This document shows, one piece after another, positions 9,718-18,280 of a stretch of 64,000 bases of DNA. The position numbers were made by a program, and so were the translations under genes. The stretch lies in contig JAHBXN010000005.1 of NCBI GenBank assembly GCA_019636475.1, positions 310,001-374,000 on the forward strand, read 5' to 3'. The stretch comes from Phycisphaerae bacterium. GTDB taxonomy: Bacteria; Planctomycetota; Phycisphaerae; UBA1845; UTPLA1. Each line of letters opens with the position of its first letter. Within the stretch, counting starts at the first letter, position 1. The notes under the pieces are model-generated. The model was given only the letters and a program-made list of their open reading frames with translations. It did not search any database and was not told where the DNA came from.

Positions 9718-10740
9718 ATGATCGAAGCATCCCCGTCAACGCAGCAGACGACACTCGGCGAGAAAAGGCGCCTGGCGATGCGCATTGTCCGCACCATCGT
9801 GCCGATACTCCTGCTTGGCGCGGTGCTCTGGACCACAAACTGGCCGCATCTGCTCAAATGCACTCGCGCTGCCGATCCGCGTTTGCTCGTAGCTGCGTTT
9901 TCGGTCTATCTGGCTGCCGTCCTGGTACAAGGTTGGCGGTGGCATGTGCTGGCCCGCAGTGACGGTGGCCATTGGCCGCTATGGCGCATGCAGCGCGTCA
10001 ATTTTGTATCAATGTTTTTCGATTCATTCACGCCCGGCAAACTGGGCAGCGATGCCTACCGCCTTGCGACATTTCGCCATACGGGTCGGATGCATCATCT
10101 CGTCGTTTCCCTGCTCGCTCTGCGGCTCCACGGCATGGCGATGTCATTCGTCGTCGCGGCTGTTGTCGGGACGATCGTTTTATCGTTCAAACATGGCTGG
10201 ACGCGCGTCGCGCTGCCAGCTGCGGTCGCCACCGCGCTCCTCATTCCGGTCCTGATGAAATCCTACAGCAGCATTCGAAAAGGCACGCTGCATCTCAAAT
10301 ACAACAAGCGCGGGCTGATTCAATATGCCGCAGCTCAGCTCTCAAAGGCCCACGATGCAATCAAAGCCATGTTCTCAGATCCGCGAACCCTCCACGAATC
10401 GAACATCCTTGCCTTGATTTATACGCTGCTGCTCGTAACCACCTACTGGTTGACCGGCCTTGCTTTCGGCATGACGCTGCCCTTTCAGAACTATCTGGCC
10501 GTCGTGCCTTTGCTCATACTTGCATCGGTTCTCCCCATTACGATTCAAGGCCGCGGACTGACGGAAGTCATCGCCATCGGCGTCTGGCAAGGTCGCCGCG
10601 CTTCGCAGGAGCAGATCCTGCTGACATGCCTCAGCGTGTTCGCCATCATGGTGCTGCAAGGATTGATCGGCGGTGTGATCTGGGTCGTTACTCGCACCCG
10701 CTCCGGCACGGATGGCCAGCCGGAACAAACTGCTAAATGA
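9718..10740 (+). CDS. LPG-synthase-TM/UPF0104 family integral membrane protein
   Basis: Predicted 340-residue membrane protein with six to eight hydrophobic spans of the lysylphosphatidylglycerol synthase transmembrane family, whose members without a catalytic tail are often called flippase-like and occur in glycan and lipid gene clusters. The family segments RVNFVSMFFDSFTPGKLGSD and LPITIQGRGLTEV are recognisable (compare the usual N-x-F-x-P-x-x-x-G-x-D and P-x-S-x-x-G-x-G-x-x-E signatures). The start may be 9718 or the ATG at 9778, right before the first membrane span; neither has a strong ribosome-binding site. It is transcribed away from the epimerase operon and converges on the second amidotransferase gene. 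Its substrate is unknown. Confidence 0.75.
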   Translation: MIEASPSTQQTTLGEKRRLAMRIVRTIVPILLLGAVLWTTNWPHLLKCTRAADPRLLVAAFSVYLAAVLVQGWRWHVLARSDGGHWPLWRMQRVNFVSMFFDSFTPGKLGSDAYRLATFRHTGRMHHLVVSLLALRLHGMAMSFVVAAVVGTIVLSFKHGWTRVALPAAVATALLIPVLMKSYSSIRKGTLHLKYNKRGLIQYAAAQLSKAHDAIKAMFSDPRTLHESNILALIYTLLLVTTYWLTGLAFGMTLPFQNYLAVVPLLILASVLPITIQGRGLTEVIAIGVWQGRRASQEQILLTCLSVFAIMVLQGLIGGVIWVVTRTRSGTDGQPEQTAK

Positions 10741-10791
10741 GCGACCGTATCCAGTTTTCAGGCGGAAGCGGATTTCAATCAGCGAAGCCCG

Positions 10792-12843
10792 TCAACTGCC
10801 ATAGCGCGTCGGAATGCAATTGATCGTTTCAATGACACGATTGAACGCATCGTCAAGGCCGATGATTCCCAGATACCACTTGATGCTCTCATATCGCGGC
10901 CGGTTTTCGTATTCGATGTGCTTTAACGCCTCGTCGCGCGTGATCATGCCTCGCCGGATCTGCTCGCTGCGAAACGTGTCATTCTCCGAAAATCCGCAGA
11001 CCCGGTGATAGATATAGTTGTAGAAGCTCGCGGTGCCGTCACCGATGCGCCAGGTCTGTTTCGTGTCGCTTGCCAGCTCCCAGTCATATTCGCTTCGCAG
11101 AACGGACAAAAGCTCGTTCTCGTCCCACGGTAGATAAGAAAAAAGATAGATATAGTCGTGCGGTATGACGTAGTACGAGTAAAACGCGAAGACCGTATCG
11201 AGCAGCGAACGATTGATATACGCCGGATTCATCGCGAATTGTCGGGCGTAATACGCCGACAGTCGCAGCTTATTTCTGAAATTCACCAGTCGCGTATTAA
11301 TGCCGCACAACCCCCACTTGAACTTCGTATCCTCCAGGCCGCTGCCGCTGCACCAGATCACAAGATCGACGCCCGTCTGCTTCCGCATCCGCTCGCAGTA
11401 ATAATAAAATTGCTTGTCCCCCGCCATGAATAGCGGAATTACGCCCATATCCGGTCGTCTCAGCCACGCCAGGATGTTGCGTCGAATGTTCGCGCGTTTC
11501 TTGTTGATGTCCGCGGAAACAAGAATGTGCTCCACCCCGAGTTTCCCACAGATCCGGGAGATGTTCCGACGCGCAAGGTCCGTCACCATGCCCCAGTCGT
11601 ACGTATAAGCGATCGGGTTCATCTTCAGAACCTGCTTCATATAATGAAGCCCGTAGATGCTGTCTCGTCCGCCGCTCACTGCCACAAGGCAATCGGGCCG
11701 ACCGTCGCTTCGGCGATATCGCTCCACCGCCGCAGCCAGCGCATCCGAACCTTTCGGAATCACACGCCTCGGGCTGTTGCAGTGATTGCAGACGCCCGCG
11801 GCATCGAAGCGTATGAATGGATACGTCTCCGGCAGCACACACTTCGCGCATCGTTTCAACGCACGCACGCGACCAAGGTGCTCAAACAATAAATCCTGGT
11901 TGTCGTTCGAAGAATAAAGTATCGGCTTAAAAACGCGGACACGCCGCGCCGCGAATTCAGCTTCGTACTTGTCCGAAACGTCGATAATCTCGCGCGAGGC
12001 GGTCCTCGCGCCGAACGACCGGGTCGGATCGGTCGCTCCGCGGCCCGATTCGCCGAACAGTCCGAACGGGCTCGTCGCCAGCGTGTCAATCGCAATCCAC
12101 AGGCCGTAGCCCGGCTCGATGCGCTCGGGTGCAACCGACCCGAAGAGCGAACGAAGGTCTCGCCGACCTATCAGCGTGCGAAGAATGTACTCTTCCGATG
12201 CAAACGCAATGATCCGAGACGTCGACGGCCGCACCCAATACAGCGAGCCATTATTCGTCGCCAGCAGCAGCTCGTTCCGGTCGTCGAAAAGCACTGCGAC
12301 AGACGCATACCCCTCGATCTCGCGAAATGCCGCACGAACGGCATCTCCGTGCGGGAGCCCCTGAGAGAGAAACAAGTGGATGAGACGCAGCAGTACCTCT
12401 GTATCAATCTCGTACGATCGCGTCAGTTGCGGATATTTGGCCCACAGATCGGCATCATTCGTGATGATACCGTTGTGAATCGCGACCATCCCGTCGGCCA
12501 CGACGGGTTGATTGTTGCAATTGCGCTCCTGAGCTCCGTTCGTCACCAGGCGCGAATGTCCGATCAACGCAGCAGATGCCAAGGGACCCCGAGAACCGCT
12601 CCGATCACCGGCTTCCGCAACCGAGCCGCGCACGATCTCGTTGAACGCCCGGCTTCGCACCATCACAGAGGCCGGAATCGCCTGTTTCAGTACCTGAATC
12701 GGACCGCCGTTGACAACGGCCAGCCCGGCCGATTCCTTGCCGCGAGTCTCGGAAAGCGTGAACAATCCGGAGACGGCCGTCACGACCTGCGCGACCGATG
12801 CCTCTGCGCCGTCACCAATAACAATCCCGAAAATTCCGCACAT
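10792..12843 (-). CDS. Class II glutaminase fused to PP-loop sugar amidotransferase, copy 2
   Basis: Predicted 683-residue paralogue of the enzyme at 4714-6822 with the same layout: N-terminal Ntn glutaminase starting MCGIFGIVIGDG, a linker, a zinc-type CAKC/CNHC knuckle pair, and a PP-loop SGGRDSIYGLHYMKQ near residue 388. Blocks such as NPIAYTYDWGMVTDLARRNI and IPLFMAGDKQFYYY are shared almost word for word with copy 1, whereas the linker differs. The start must be the ATG at 12843 so that Cys2 becomes N-terminal; the frame is open further upstream. It lies downstream of the Wzx gene on the same strand. Expected role: glutamine-driven amidation or amidination of a sugar intermediate in the cytoplasm. 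Confidence 0.8.
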   Translation of the reverse strand: MCGIFGIVIGDGAEASVAQVVTAVSGLFTLSETRGKESAGLAVVNGGPIQVLKQAIPASVMVRSRAFNEIVRGSVAEAGDRSGSRGPLASAALIGHSRLVTNGAQERNCNNQPVVADGMVAIHNGIITNDADLWAKYPQLTRSYEIDTEVLLRLIHLFLSQGLPHGDAVRAAFREIEGYASVAVLFDDRNELLLATNNGSLYWVRPSTSRIIAFASEEYILRTLIGRRDLRSLFGSVAPERIEPGYGLWIAIDTLATSPFGLFGESGRGATDPTRSFGARTASREIIDVSDKYEAEFAARRVRVFKPILYSSNDNQDLLFEHLGRVRALKRCAKCVLPETYPFIRFDAAGVCNHCNSPRRVIPKGSDALAAAVERYRRSDGRPDCLVAVSGGRDSIYGLHYMKQVLKMNPIAYTYDWGMVTDLARRNISRICGKLGVEHILVSADINKKRANIRRNILAWLRRPDMGVIPLFMAGDKQFYYYCERMRKQTGVDLVIWCSGSGLEDTKFKWGLCGINTRLVNFRNKLRLSAYYARQFAMNPAYINRSLLDTVFAFYSYYVIPHDYIYLFSYLPWDENELLSVLRSEYDWELASDTKQTWRIGDGTASFYNYIYHRVCGFSENDTFRSEQIRRGMITRDEALKHIEYENRPRYESIKWYLGIIGLDDAFNRVIETINCIPTRYGS

Positions 12844-12926
12844 GGAGAGAAATCTGCGGCGCGCCGAAATCCTGTGGTTCGACACCCTGGTCAGTCTTCA
12901 GTCCGGAATCGCGCAACGCGATTCGC

Positions 12927-14246
12927 TCAAAGTAGCCTAACGCCGAAATGCCGTTTCGCGAAGACGACTGTCAGGATCCCTTGAAGGACATACGCACTGC
13001 CCGTCGCGATGGCCGCCCCGTTGATCCCGTAAGCGGGAATGAGTGCCAGATTCAGCAGGATATTCCAGGTCAGCACCAACGCCATCAGTTTTGTCTGCTC
13101 GCCCGGCCGGCCACCCTGAAACAGGATCCCTCCCATTGGAGCGAAACCGCTCTGAATGGCAATGCCGATGATGAGGATCGCGAACGCCCAGGCGCTCTCG
13201 TCATATCCTTTGTCAGGAAAAGCAAGCCGCATCAGCGGGCCGTACAGCGGAATTGTGACAAGGCACAAACCGAACATGATCGCATGCAGGACGCGGCGTG
13301 TCTTCCGGGCCATCCATTCGATTCGGGCCTTGTCATCTTCGGCAAACGCTTTCCCGATCAGCGGATTCACGTTTCGTTGAATAACAACCGGAAACTGATA
13401 GAACCCTTCGGCGAGTACCGCCGCCATCGAATACAGACCAACCAGCGCATCCGTCCTGAAGTATCCCAGCATGATGGCATCGACGCGTGTATTCAAATCG
13501 GACACCAGCGCCGAAAGAAACCCGCGCACCCCGAATCCGAAATGCGCCGCCATGCGGGCGCGAAGATCGACTGCAATTCGCAGCGGAAACACCCGAACGC
13601 CGACATACCGAACGAGGCAGACAAACAGCGCCACCTCGGCCATGGAAAGCGCCGCCGCGAGATGCGCGTAGTGAATTCTCGCTATGAAAATCACCAGCAC
13701 GCCAAGCAAAATCAACAGATAGCGCATCGCGGCAAAGACCGCATACGCCCGCATGTGACGCACGCCATTCAGGATGTTCAGCAGAATCTTGTTTAGCGAG
13801 AAAAAGAACAGACCCGGCACGACATCGCGCAAGCCGATCGCCACATCGTCACTATTGAGGAGTCTGCCGACGTAACCACAAAGCGGGTAGCAGACCGCGC
13901 AAACGACGGCGGCAATCCCTGCGCCAAGGACCAGTCCCGAAGTCGCGGACAAAGCGGCACGCTCGAGGTCATTCTGCTGATACGAAACCTCCTTCAGCAC
14001 CGACGCATGGACTCCGCCCACGGCGAGTTGAGATAGCACGATATAGATCGCATAGACCTGGGTGAATACGCCGAGCGCGTCCTTGGACCAGGCCCGCGCA
14101 ACCACGAAGTTGAGCACCAGTCCCGCCGCCGCAAGGACGGCGAGACTGCCCAGATTCCAGACCGCATCCCGATTGAATCGACTCTCGGGAGAGAAGGTGC
14201 TTTTTATCCGTGTCCAATTCATGCGGTGGCCGGACCGTCGTAACAT
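12927..14246 (-). CDS. Wzx-like polysaccharide flippase (MOP superfamily)
   Basis: Predicted 439-residue membrane protein with about twelve hydrophobic spans and no large soluble domain, as in Wzx/RfbX flippases that move undecaprenyl-linked repeat units to the periplasm. Features are the start NLGSLAVLAAAGLVLNFVVA, the segment with YSMAAVLAEGFYQFPVVIQ typical of the seventh to eighth span of the family, and the final INGAAIATGSAYVLQGILTV. GTG (14249), ATG (14246) and ATG (14222) are all possible starts; none has a strong ribosome-binding site and I use 14246. Divergent from the ABC permease gene and upstream of amidotransferase copy 2. Confidence 0.85.
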   Translation of the reverse strand: MLRRSGHRMNWTRIKSTFSPESRFNRDAVWNLGSLAVLAAAGLVLNFVVARAWSKDALGVFTQVYAIYIVLSQLAVGGVHASVLKEVSYQQNDLERAALSATSGLVLGAGIAAVVCAVCYPLCGYVGRLLNSDDVAIGLRDVVPGLFFFSLNKILLNILNGVRHMRAYAVFAAMRYLLILLGVLVIFIARIHYAHLAAALSMAEVALFVCLVRYVGVRVFPLRIAVDLRARMAAHFGFGVRGFLSALVSDLNTRVDAIMLGYFRTDALVGLYSMAAVLAEGFYQFPVVIQRNVNPLIGKAFAEDDKARIEWMARKTRRVLHAIMFGLCLVTIPLYGPLMRLAFPDKGYDESAWAFAILIIGIAIQSGFAPMGGILFQGGRPGEQTKLMALVLTWNILLNLALIPAYGINGAAIATGSAYVLQGILTVVFAKRHFGVRLL

Positions 14247-14396
14247 CACCGCGCAGTGCGATTGACTTTCACGGTTGGCGAGAGTCAGATGACCCGAATA
14301 CCCTTCGCCCCGCGCTCGACTGCACGTCCGCGCGGTGTGATCCCGTCGTACGGTCGATAATACCCATCGACCGACGGCCGTCGAGGAATATAGCGC

Positions 14397-15248
14397 ATGT
14401 CAACTACGATCGCTACCAACCTGCCTGAGCTTCCCACCATCAACCTGACCGCTCGGCTGCGAGAGCTATACGCCCGAAGGGAAACAATCATGTTTCTCGT
14501 CACCAGTAACCTCCGTGCCGGCCACCGAGACAAGTTCTTCGGCAGATTGTGGAGTCTGCTCGATCCTCTCCTGTTCATGCTCGTCTATCTGGTCGTGTTC
14601 GGCTATTCATTCCGGCAGATGAAAGGCAGCGTGGCGGAATTCATCATTTACCTGCTCTGCGGCGTCATGTCGTGGCGATTCTTCGACGGCTCCATCACAG
14701 CAGCAACCGGATGCATTCGGTCGAACCGCGGCCTGATACACGAAATCAATTTTCCGAAGGCCGTCTTTCCGACGTCGGCCTGTCTCGCGCGGCTTTCCGA
14801 TTTTCTCTGGGGCTTCGCCGCGATGTTCATCATCATCATTCTCGTGGGACGATCGCATTTCAGCCTGCAAATGTTCTGGATTCCGGTCATCATGGCTGTG
14901 CAACTCGTGTTCACGCTGGGCATGTGTTTCATGGTCGCCTACATGGGCGCGTTCTTCGCTGATACTGCAAATCTGATCGGCGTCGGGCTTCGACTCATGT
15001 TCTACATGTCCCCGATCTTTTATCGTGTCTCAAAGTCCGAAGGCGGAATCGTGCCCGATGAGTATCTGCCCTATTACATGCTCAATCCCCTGGCTTGCTT
15101 CTTCGAAGCCTTTCGCGCTTGCATCCTCAAGGCCTCACCGCCCGATCCGGCACACATGACCTACGCGACGGTTGCGGCCATTGCGGCGTTCGCGGCCGGT
15201 TTTTACGTGTTCTCGCGAGGCGAAGGTCACTTTGCCAAGTACATCTGA
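14397..15248 (+). CDS. ABC-2 type polysaccharide exporter permease (Wzm-like)
   Basis: Predicted 283-residue permease of the polysaccharide/teichoic acid ABC exporter family (Wzm, TagG). The N-terminal cytoplasmic part has NLRAGHRDKFFGRLWSLLDP, close to the W-x-x-L-x-P signature; about six membrane spans follow, and FYMSPIFYRVSKSE then YYMLNPLACFFEAFR are the family marks. The ATG at 14397 opens the frame. No ATPase partner (Wzt) is next to it or elsewhere in the window, although these exporters need one. The glycosyltransferase gene that follows starts 37 nt later, so they are probably co-transcribed. Confidence 0.88.
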   Translation: MSTTIATNLPELPTINLTARLRELYARRETIMFLVTSNLRAGHRDKFFGRLWSLLDPLLFMLVYLVVFGYSFRQMKGSVAEFIIYLLCGVMSWRFFDGSITAATGCIRSNRGLIHEINFPKAVFPTSACLARLSDFLWGFAAMFIIIILVGRSHFSLQMFWIPVIMAVQLVFTLGMCFMVAYMGAFFADTANLIGVGLRLMFYMSPIFYRVSKSEGGIVPDEYLPYYMLNPLACFFEAFRACILKASPPDPAHMTYATVAAIAAFAAGFYVFSRGEGHFAKYI

Positions 15249-15285
15249 GACCGCGGGACGATGGAAAGTCCACCGCGGCAACCTG

Positions 15286-16473
15286 ATGAATGACACCACC
15301 TCGGCATACTCCGGTTGCATCGTCTCACTGACGGCCGTCACATGGGATTTTCCCCTCGTCGGCCGGACCCGCATGTTGACGGAGGCATGGCGAAGTCAGT
15401 GCATCCATTCGGTGTTTGTGGAGCCGCCGCACTCCTACCGCAGCCTTCTCCGGAAACTGATTCTGCGTGAACATCGCCCGTTGAACGTCGTCCGCCCGCT
15501 GCCGGTCCGGTATCCGGTGCGCTGGTGGCCGAAGCTGGATTCGCGTCGCCGAAGACGAATGATGCTGGACCGCGCTCACGGCCTGCGTCGGCAGCTTGAA
15601 AAGTACTGCCGGCTTGAGGAATCCGCCGCCATCGTCATCTCGCCGATGTGGGCCGACTGGCTCAGTGCACTCCCCTTCGCTCGCGTGGTCTACGACTGCA
15701 TTGACGACCTCTCGGTGCATGCGCCAAACTCTGAGTTTCGCCGCCTATACGAACAATGGGAGGCCGACCTGTTGGCTCGATGCACCGCCGCGATCACGAC
15801 AGCCGAGTCGCTCAAAAGGCAACTTCGATCCAAACGCCCGGACCTGCCCATCGAAGTCATACGCAACGGTGTCGATCCAGAACGATTCCGGTCCCTGGCT
15901 GAGAACAAGCGGCGGCCGCACGACCTCCCAATGAGCGCGAACCACGATTCGCGACCGCTCATCGGCTTTGTGGGCGCGCTCTTTGAATGGATTGACTGGG
16001 AGCTGATACGGCACGCAGCCACCTCGCTGCCGAATTATCAATTCGTCTTCGTCGGTCCGAACAATCATCCCGGTGAAGTCGAGTCGCTTTCCTCGCTTGA
16101 GAACGTCGCCTTCCTCGGTCCGCGCGAATATGAAGAGGTTCCGGCCTATGTCGCGGCATTCGATGTCTGCTGGGTGCCGTTCAAGGCCGGGGACATCGCG
16201 TTCGCGGCCAACCCGGTGAAAATGTATGAGTACCTCGCGCTTGGGAAGCCCGTCATCACGACAAAAGTCGCCGACACGGATTCATTCGGCGATCTCGTCA
16301 AGGTCGGAACGACGCCGGACGAAATCATCACGGCCTTGCAATCCGAATCGCGTCCGGCGGCACGCTCAGCGGACATCGTCGCCGCCCGCATTCGATTCGC
16401 CGAAGCCAACTCCTGGCAGGTGCGTGCTCGTCGGTTCATCGAATTCCTGTCGAGCATACCCGCGCGCGATTGA
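15286..16473 (+). CDS. Family 1/4-like glycosyltransferase (GT-B fold)
   Basis: Predicted 395-residue cytoplasmic glycosyltransferase. A central IRNGVDPERF marks the linker between the two Rossmann domains and is the usual hallmark of GT4-like enzymes. In the second domain come PLIGFVGALFEWIDWEL, FVFVGP and the donor-site region AANPVKMYEYLALGKPVI. The N-terminal domain has the VVYDCIDDLS segment seen in TuaH-like enzymes. I start at 15286 because upstream codons overlap the end of the permease gene in another frame. Likely part of the same transcript as the Wzm-like gene. Sugar and linkage unknown. Confidence 0.85.
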   Translation: MNDTTSAYSGCIVSLTAVTWDFPLVGRTRMLTEAWRSQCIHSVFVEPPHSYRSLLRKLILREHRPLNVVRPLPVRYPVRWWPKLDSRRRRRMMLDRAHGLRRQLEKYCRLEESAAIVISPMWADWLSALPFARVVYDCIDDLSVHAPNSEFRRLYEQWEADLLARCTAAITTAESLKRQLRSKRPDLPIEVIRNGVDPERFRSLAENKRRPHDLPMSANHDSRPLIGFVGALFEWIDWELIRHAATSLPNYQFVFVGPNNHPGEVESLSSLENVAFLGPREYEEVPAYVAAFDVCWVPFKAGDIAFAANPVKMYEYLALGKPVITTKVADTDSFGDLVKVGTTPDEIITALQSESRPAARSADIVAARIRFAEANSWQVRARRFIEFLSSIPARD

Positions 16474-16506
16474 CAACCGATCCAATCGCGGCAAATCATT
16501 CCAAAT

Positions 16507-17397
16507 ATGTCGACGCTCGCGACGATTCGCCTCTGGGGCGAAATGGTCAAATTCTCACACTCGGTTTTCGCCCTGCCGTTTGCCCTGCTGGCAACGTTCA
16601 TGGCGGGCCGAAACATGCCTGGCGGCTTTCCGAGGCCCGCCCAGCTCGGACTGATCGTTGTCTGTATGATCGCGGCACGCAGTTTCGCAATGACTTTTAA
16701 CCGAATCGCCGATGCCCGAATCGACGCGAACAATCCGCGCACTGCCGGACGGCCGATTCCGGCAGGCAGGATGACGATCCGCCAGGCGATGGTCTACCTT
16801 CAAATCAGTGCCTTGGTTTTTCTCACTGCCTGCGGCGGATTCTATCTCCTGTACGGCAATCCTTGGCCGGCCTTGCTGGCCATCCCCACCCTCGCCGGGC
16901 TGTCCGCATACAGCTTCGCGAAACGTTTCACGACACTCGCCCATTTTGTCCTCGGTGCCGTCATCGCGTTCGCGCCGACCGCCGCATGGATTGCGATTCA
17001 TCCCGCCACGCTGGGATGGCCGGCACTGCTGCTTACCGGAGCCGTGCTTTTCTGGATCTCCGGATTCGATCTCATCTATGCTTGCCAGGACGCCGACATC
17101 GATCGGCGCGATGGATTGTTCTCAATTCCGGCCCGGTTCGGAATCGCACGGGCGCTGCTCATCTCGCGCATCGCACACGTCGCTACGGTCGCCCTGCTCA
17201 TTGCCCTCGGCTGGACAACCGAAAGAAACTGGCTCTACTGGACGGCCGTCGGCATAACCGCCCTCCTGCTCGCATCCGAGCAGGCGGTCGTCAAGCCCAA
17301 CGACTTGTCACGCGTTAATCTCGCGTTCTTCACGCTGAACGGTTTCGTCAGCATCCTCTTCGCTTCAGCTGCCATCGCCGATCTGATCTGGCTCTGA
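16507..17397 (+). CDS. UbiA-family prenyltransferase (possibly MqnP-like)
   Basis: Predicted 296-residue membrane prenyltransferase with eight to nine hydrophobic spans. Both aspartate-rich prenyl diphosphate/Mg2+ sites are present: NRIADARID (N-x3-D-x3-D, about residue 63) and DLIYACQDADIDRRDGLFSI (about residue 190). These enzymes attach a polyprenyl tail to an aromatic acceptor in quinone biosynthesis. Length and motifs fit 4-hydroxybenzoate polyprenyltransferases and also the MqnP type of the futalosine menaquinone route, which I consider likely in this lineage but cannot prove without other men/mqn genes. It follows the glycosyltransferase gene by 33 nt. Confidence 0.88.
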   Translation: MSTLATIRLWGEMVKFSHSVFALPFALLATFMAGRNMPGGFPRPAQLGLIVVCMIAARSFAMTFNRIADARIDANNPRTAGRPIPAGRMTIRQAMVYLQISALVFLTACGGFYLLYGNPWPALLAIPTLAGLSAYSFAKRFTTLAHFVLGAVIAFAPTAAWIAIHPATLGWPALLLTGAVLFWISGFDLIYACQDADIDRRDGLFSIPARFGIARALLISRIAHVATVALLIALGWTTERNWLYWTAVGITALLLASEQAVVKPNDLSRVNLAFFTLNGFVSILFASAAIADLIWL

Positions 17398-17592
17398 GCG
17401 TCGCTTCACCAACCCAGCGTATTACAAGAACGAACCGTGCGAACCCATCATCTTCGGACCACACGGGCCCCATACATTCACAATTCCTTACCAAGCCGGG
17501 GGTTACATCGCATAATCCCTGGTCCACGAATCACGATTCACACATTGAACCCCCTTCCCGACCGTAAGCACACCCAGTATATTTCCAAGGCT

Positions 17593-18072
17593 ATGGATCG
17601 CGGGCTGCAAAACCACTTCCAGCACGGCGCGATTTTCGCTTCGCTCCTCGCGTTGATCATTGGGCCCAGCGCGGCAGCGGCACAGGCACGCTACGTACAG
17701 CGAGCCTGTCTCGAGCGCAAGTCCGCTTCCGAAAAGGCCCGAGCCAGGACCGCGCCCGGGCCGAACGAGTCGGCCGGCCGCACGCAACTCACTTCAAAGA
17801 CTCCGGCCTCCTCGCCCACCGAGAAGTCGGCTCAGCCACCGACTGACAAATCTCAGTCAAGCCGCGAGCGAATGATCACGGCCTTCGTCCCTCCGGCCGC
17901 CGCCAAACCCACCGATACCCAGTCGTCGGACCATTTCGGCTTTGCAACAACCTCGCCGGCCGCTTTCGGCAGATCGCCCGTTCGCGGCTACTGTCACGTG
18001 TTCGAATCACAGGCCGCCCCACTGATTCACCATCGCCACGCGAACCGTTCACACGCGCCGCCAGGCAATTGA
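17593..18072 (+). CDS. Small secreted low-complexity protein upstream of secDF
   Basis: Predicted 159-residue protein, start chosen at the ATG at 17593 because a signal-peptide-like stretch follows (GAIFASLLALIIGPSAAAAQ, with a likely cut after AQA). The mature part is rich in Ser, Thr, Pro, Ala and Lys with no recognisable domain, ending in a His/Arg-rich tail. An upstream ATG at 17437 would add 52 residues and bury the signal sequence, so I reject it. The gene ends 208 nt before secDF and only 20 nt before a series of strong hairpins. A small secreted ORF directly ahead of secDF recalls secretion-monitor peptides such as VemP, but no sequence similarity can be claimed. It could also be a chance ORF. 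Confidence 0.45.
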   Translation: MDRGLQNHFQHGAIFASLLALIIGPSAAAAQARYVQRACLERKSASEKARARTAPGPNESAGRTQLTSKTPASSPTEKSAQPPTDKSQSSRERMITAFVPPAAAKPTDTQSSDHFGFATTSPAAFGRSPVRGYCHVFESQAAPLIHHRHANRSHAPPGN

Positions 18073-18091
18073 CCCACATCTCGAATGCTGT

Positions 18092-18244
18092 GCGGCCGCT
18101 CGTTTCTTGATTAAATCGGCCGCGCCAGTCTCTGACAGCTCCAGCTCGTACAGCCAGGGCTGTCATCAAATTCCGTTTGAGATCTGGCGGATGTCGATGA
18201 CCCGACGCCGGATCTCTGATCGTAGCGATTCGCCCACGGGCGAA
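18092..18244 (+). promoter_or_regulatory. Leader with four consecutive inverted repeats upstream of secDF
   Basis: Four hairpins can be read directly. (1) GCGGCCG at 18092-18098 with CGGCCGC at 18117-18123. (2) TGACAGC at 18133-18139 with GCTGTCA at 18159-18165. (3) An 11-bp stem with one T-G pair, GAGATCTGGCG at 18179-18189 with CGCCGGATCTC at 18206-18216. (4) TTCGCC at 18229-18234 with GGCGAA at 18239-18244, ending 36 nt before the secDF start. None is followed by a T-run, so simple intrinsic termination is unlikely. The density of perfect repeats suggests a regulatory RNA leader; the mechanism is unknown. Confidence 0.5.
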
Positions 18245-18280
18245 ACCTCAAACATTCTCTCAATTGAATAGGTATTTCTA

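Noticed and set aside
12948-13796. 282-codon frame opposite the wzx gene
   Set aside because: Antisense shadow; sequence is highly basic with no hydrophobic or domain pattern, while the other strand encodes a clear flippase.
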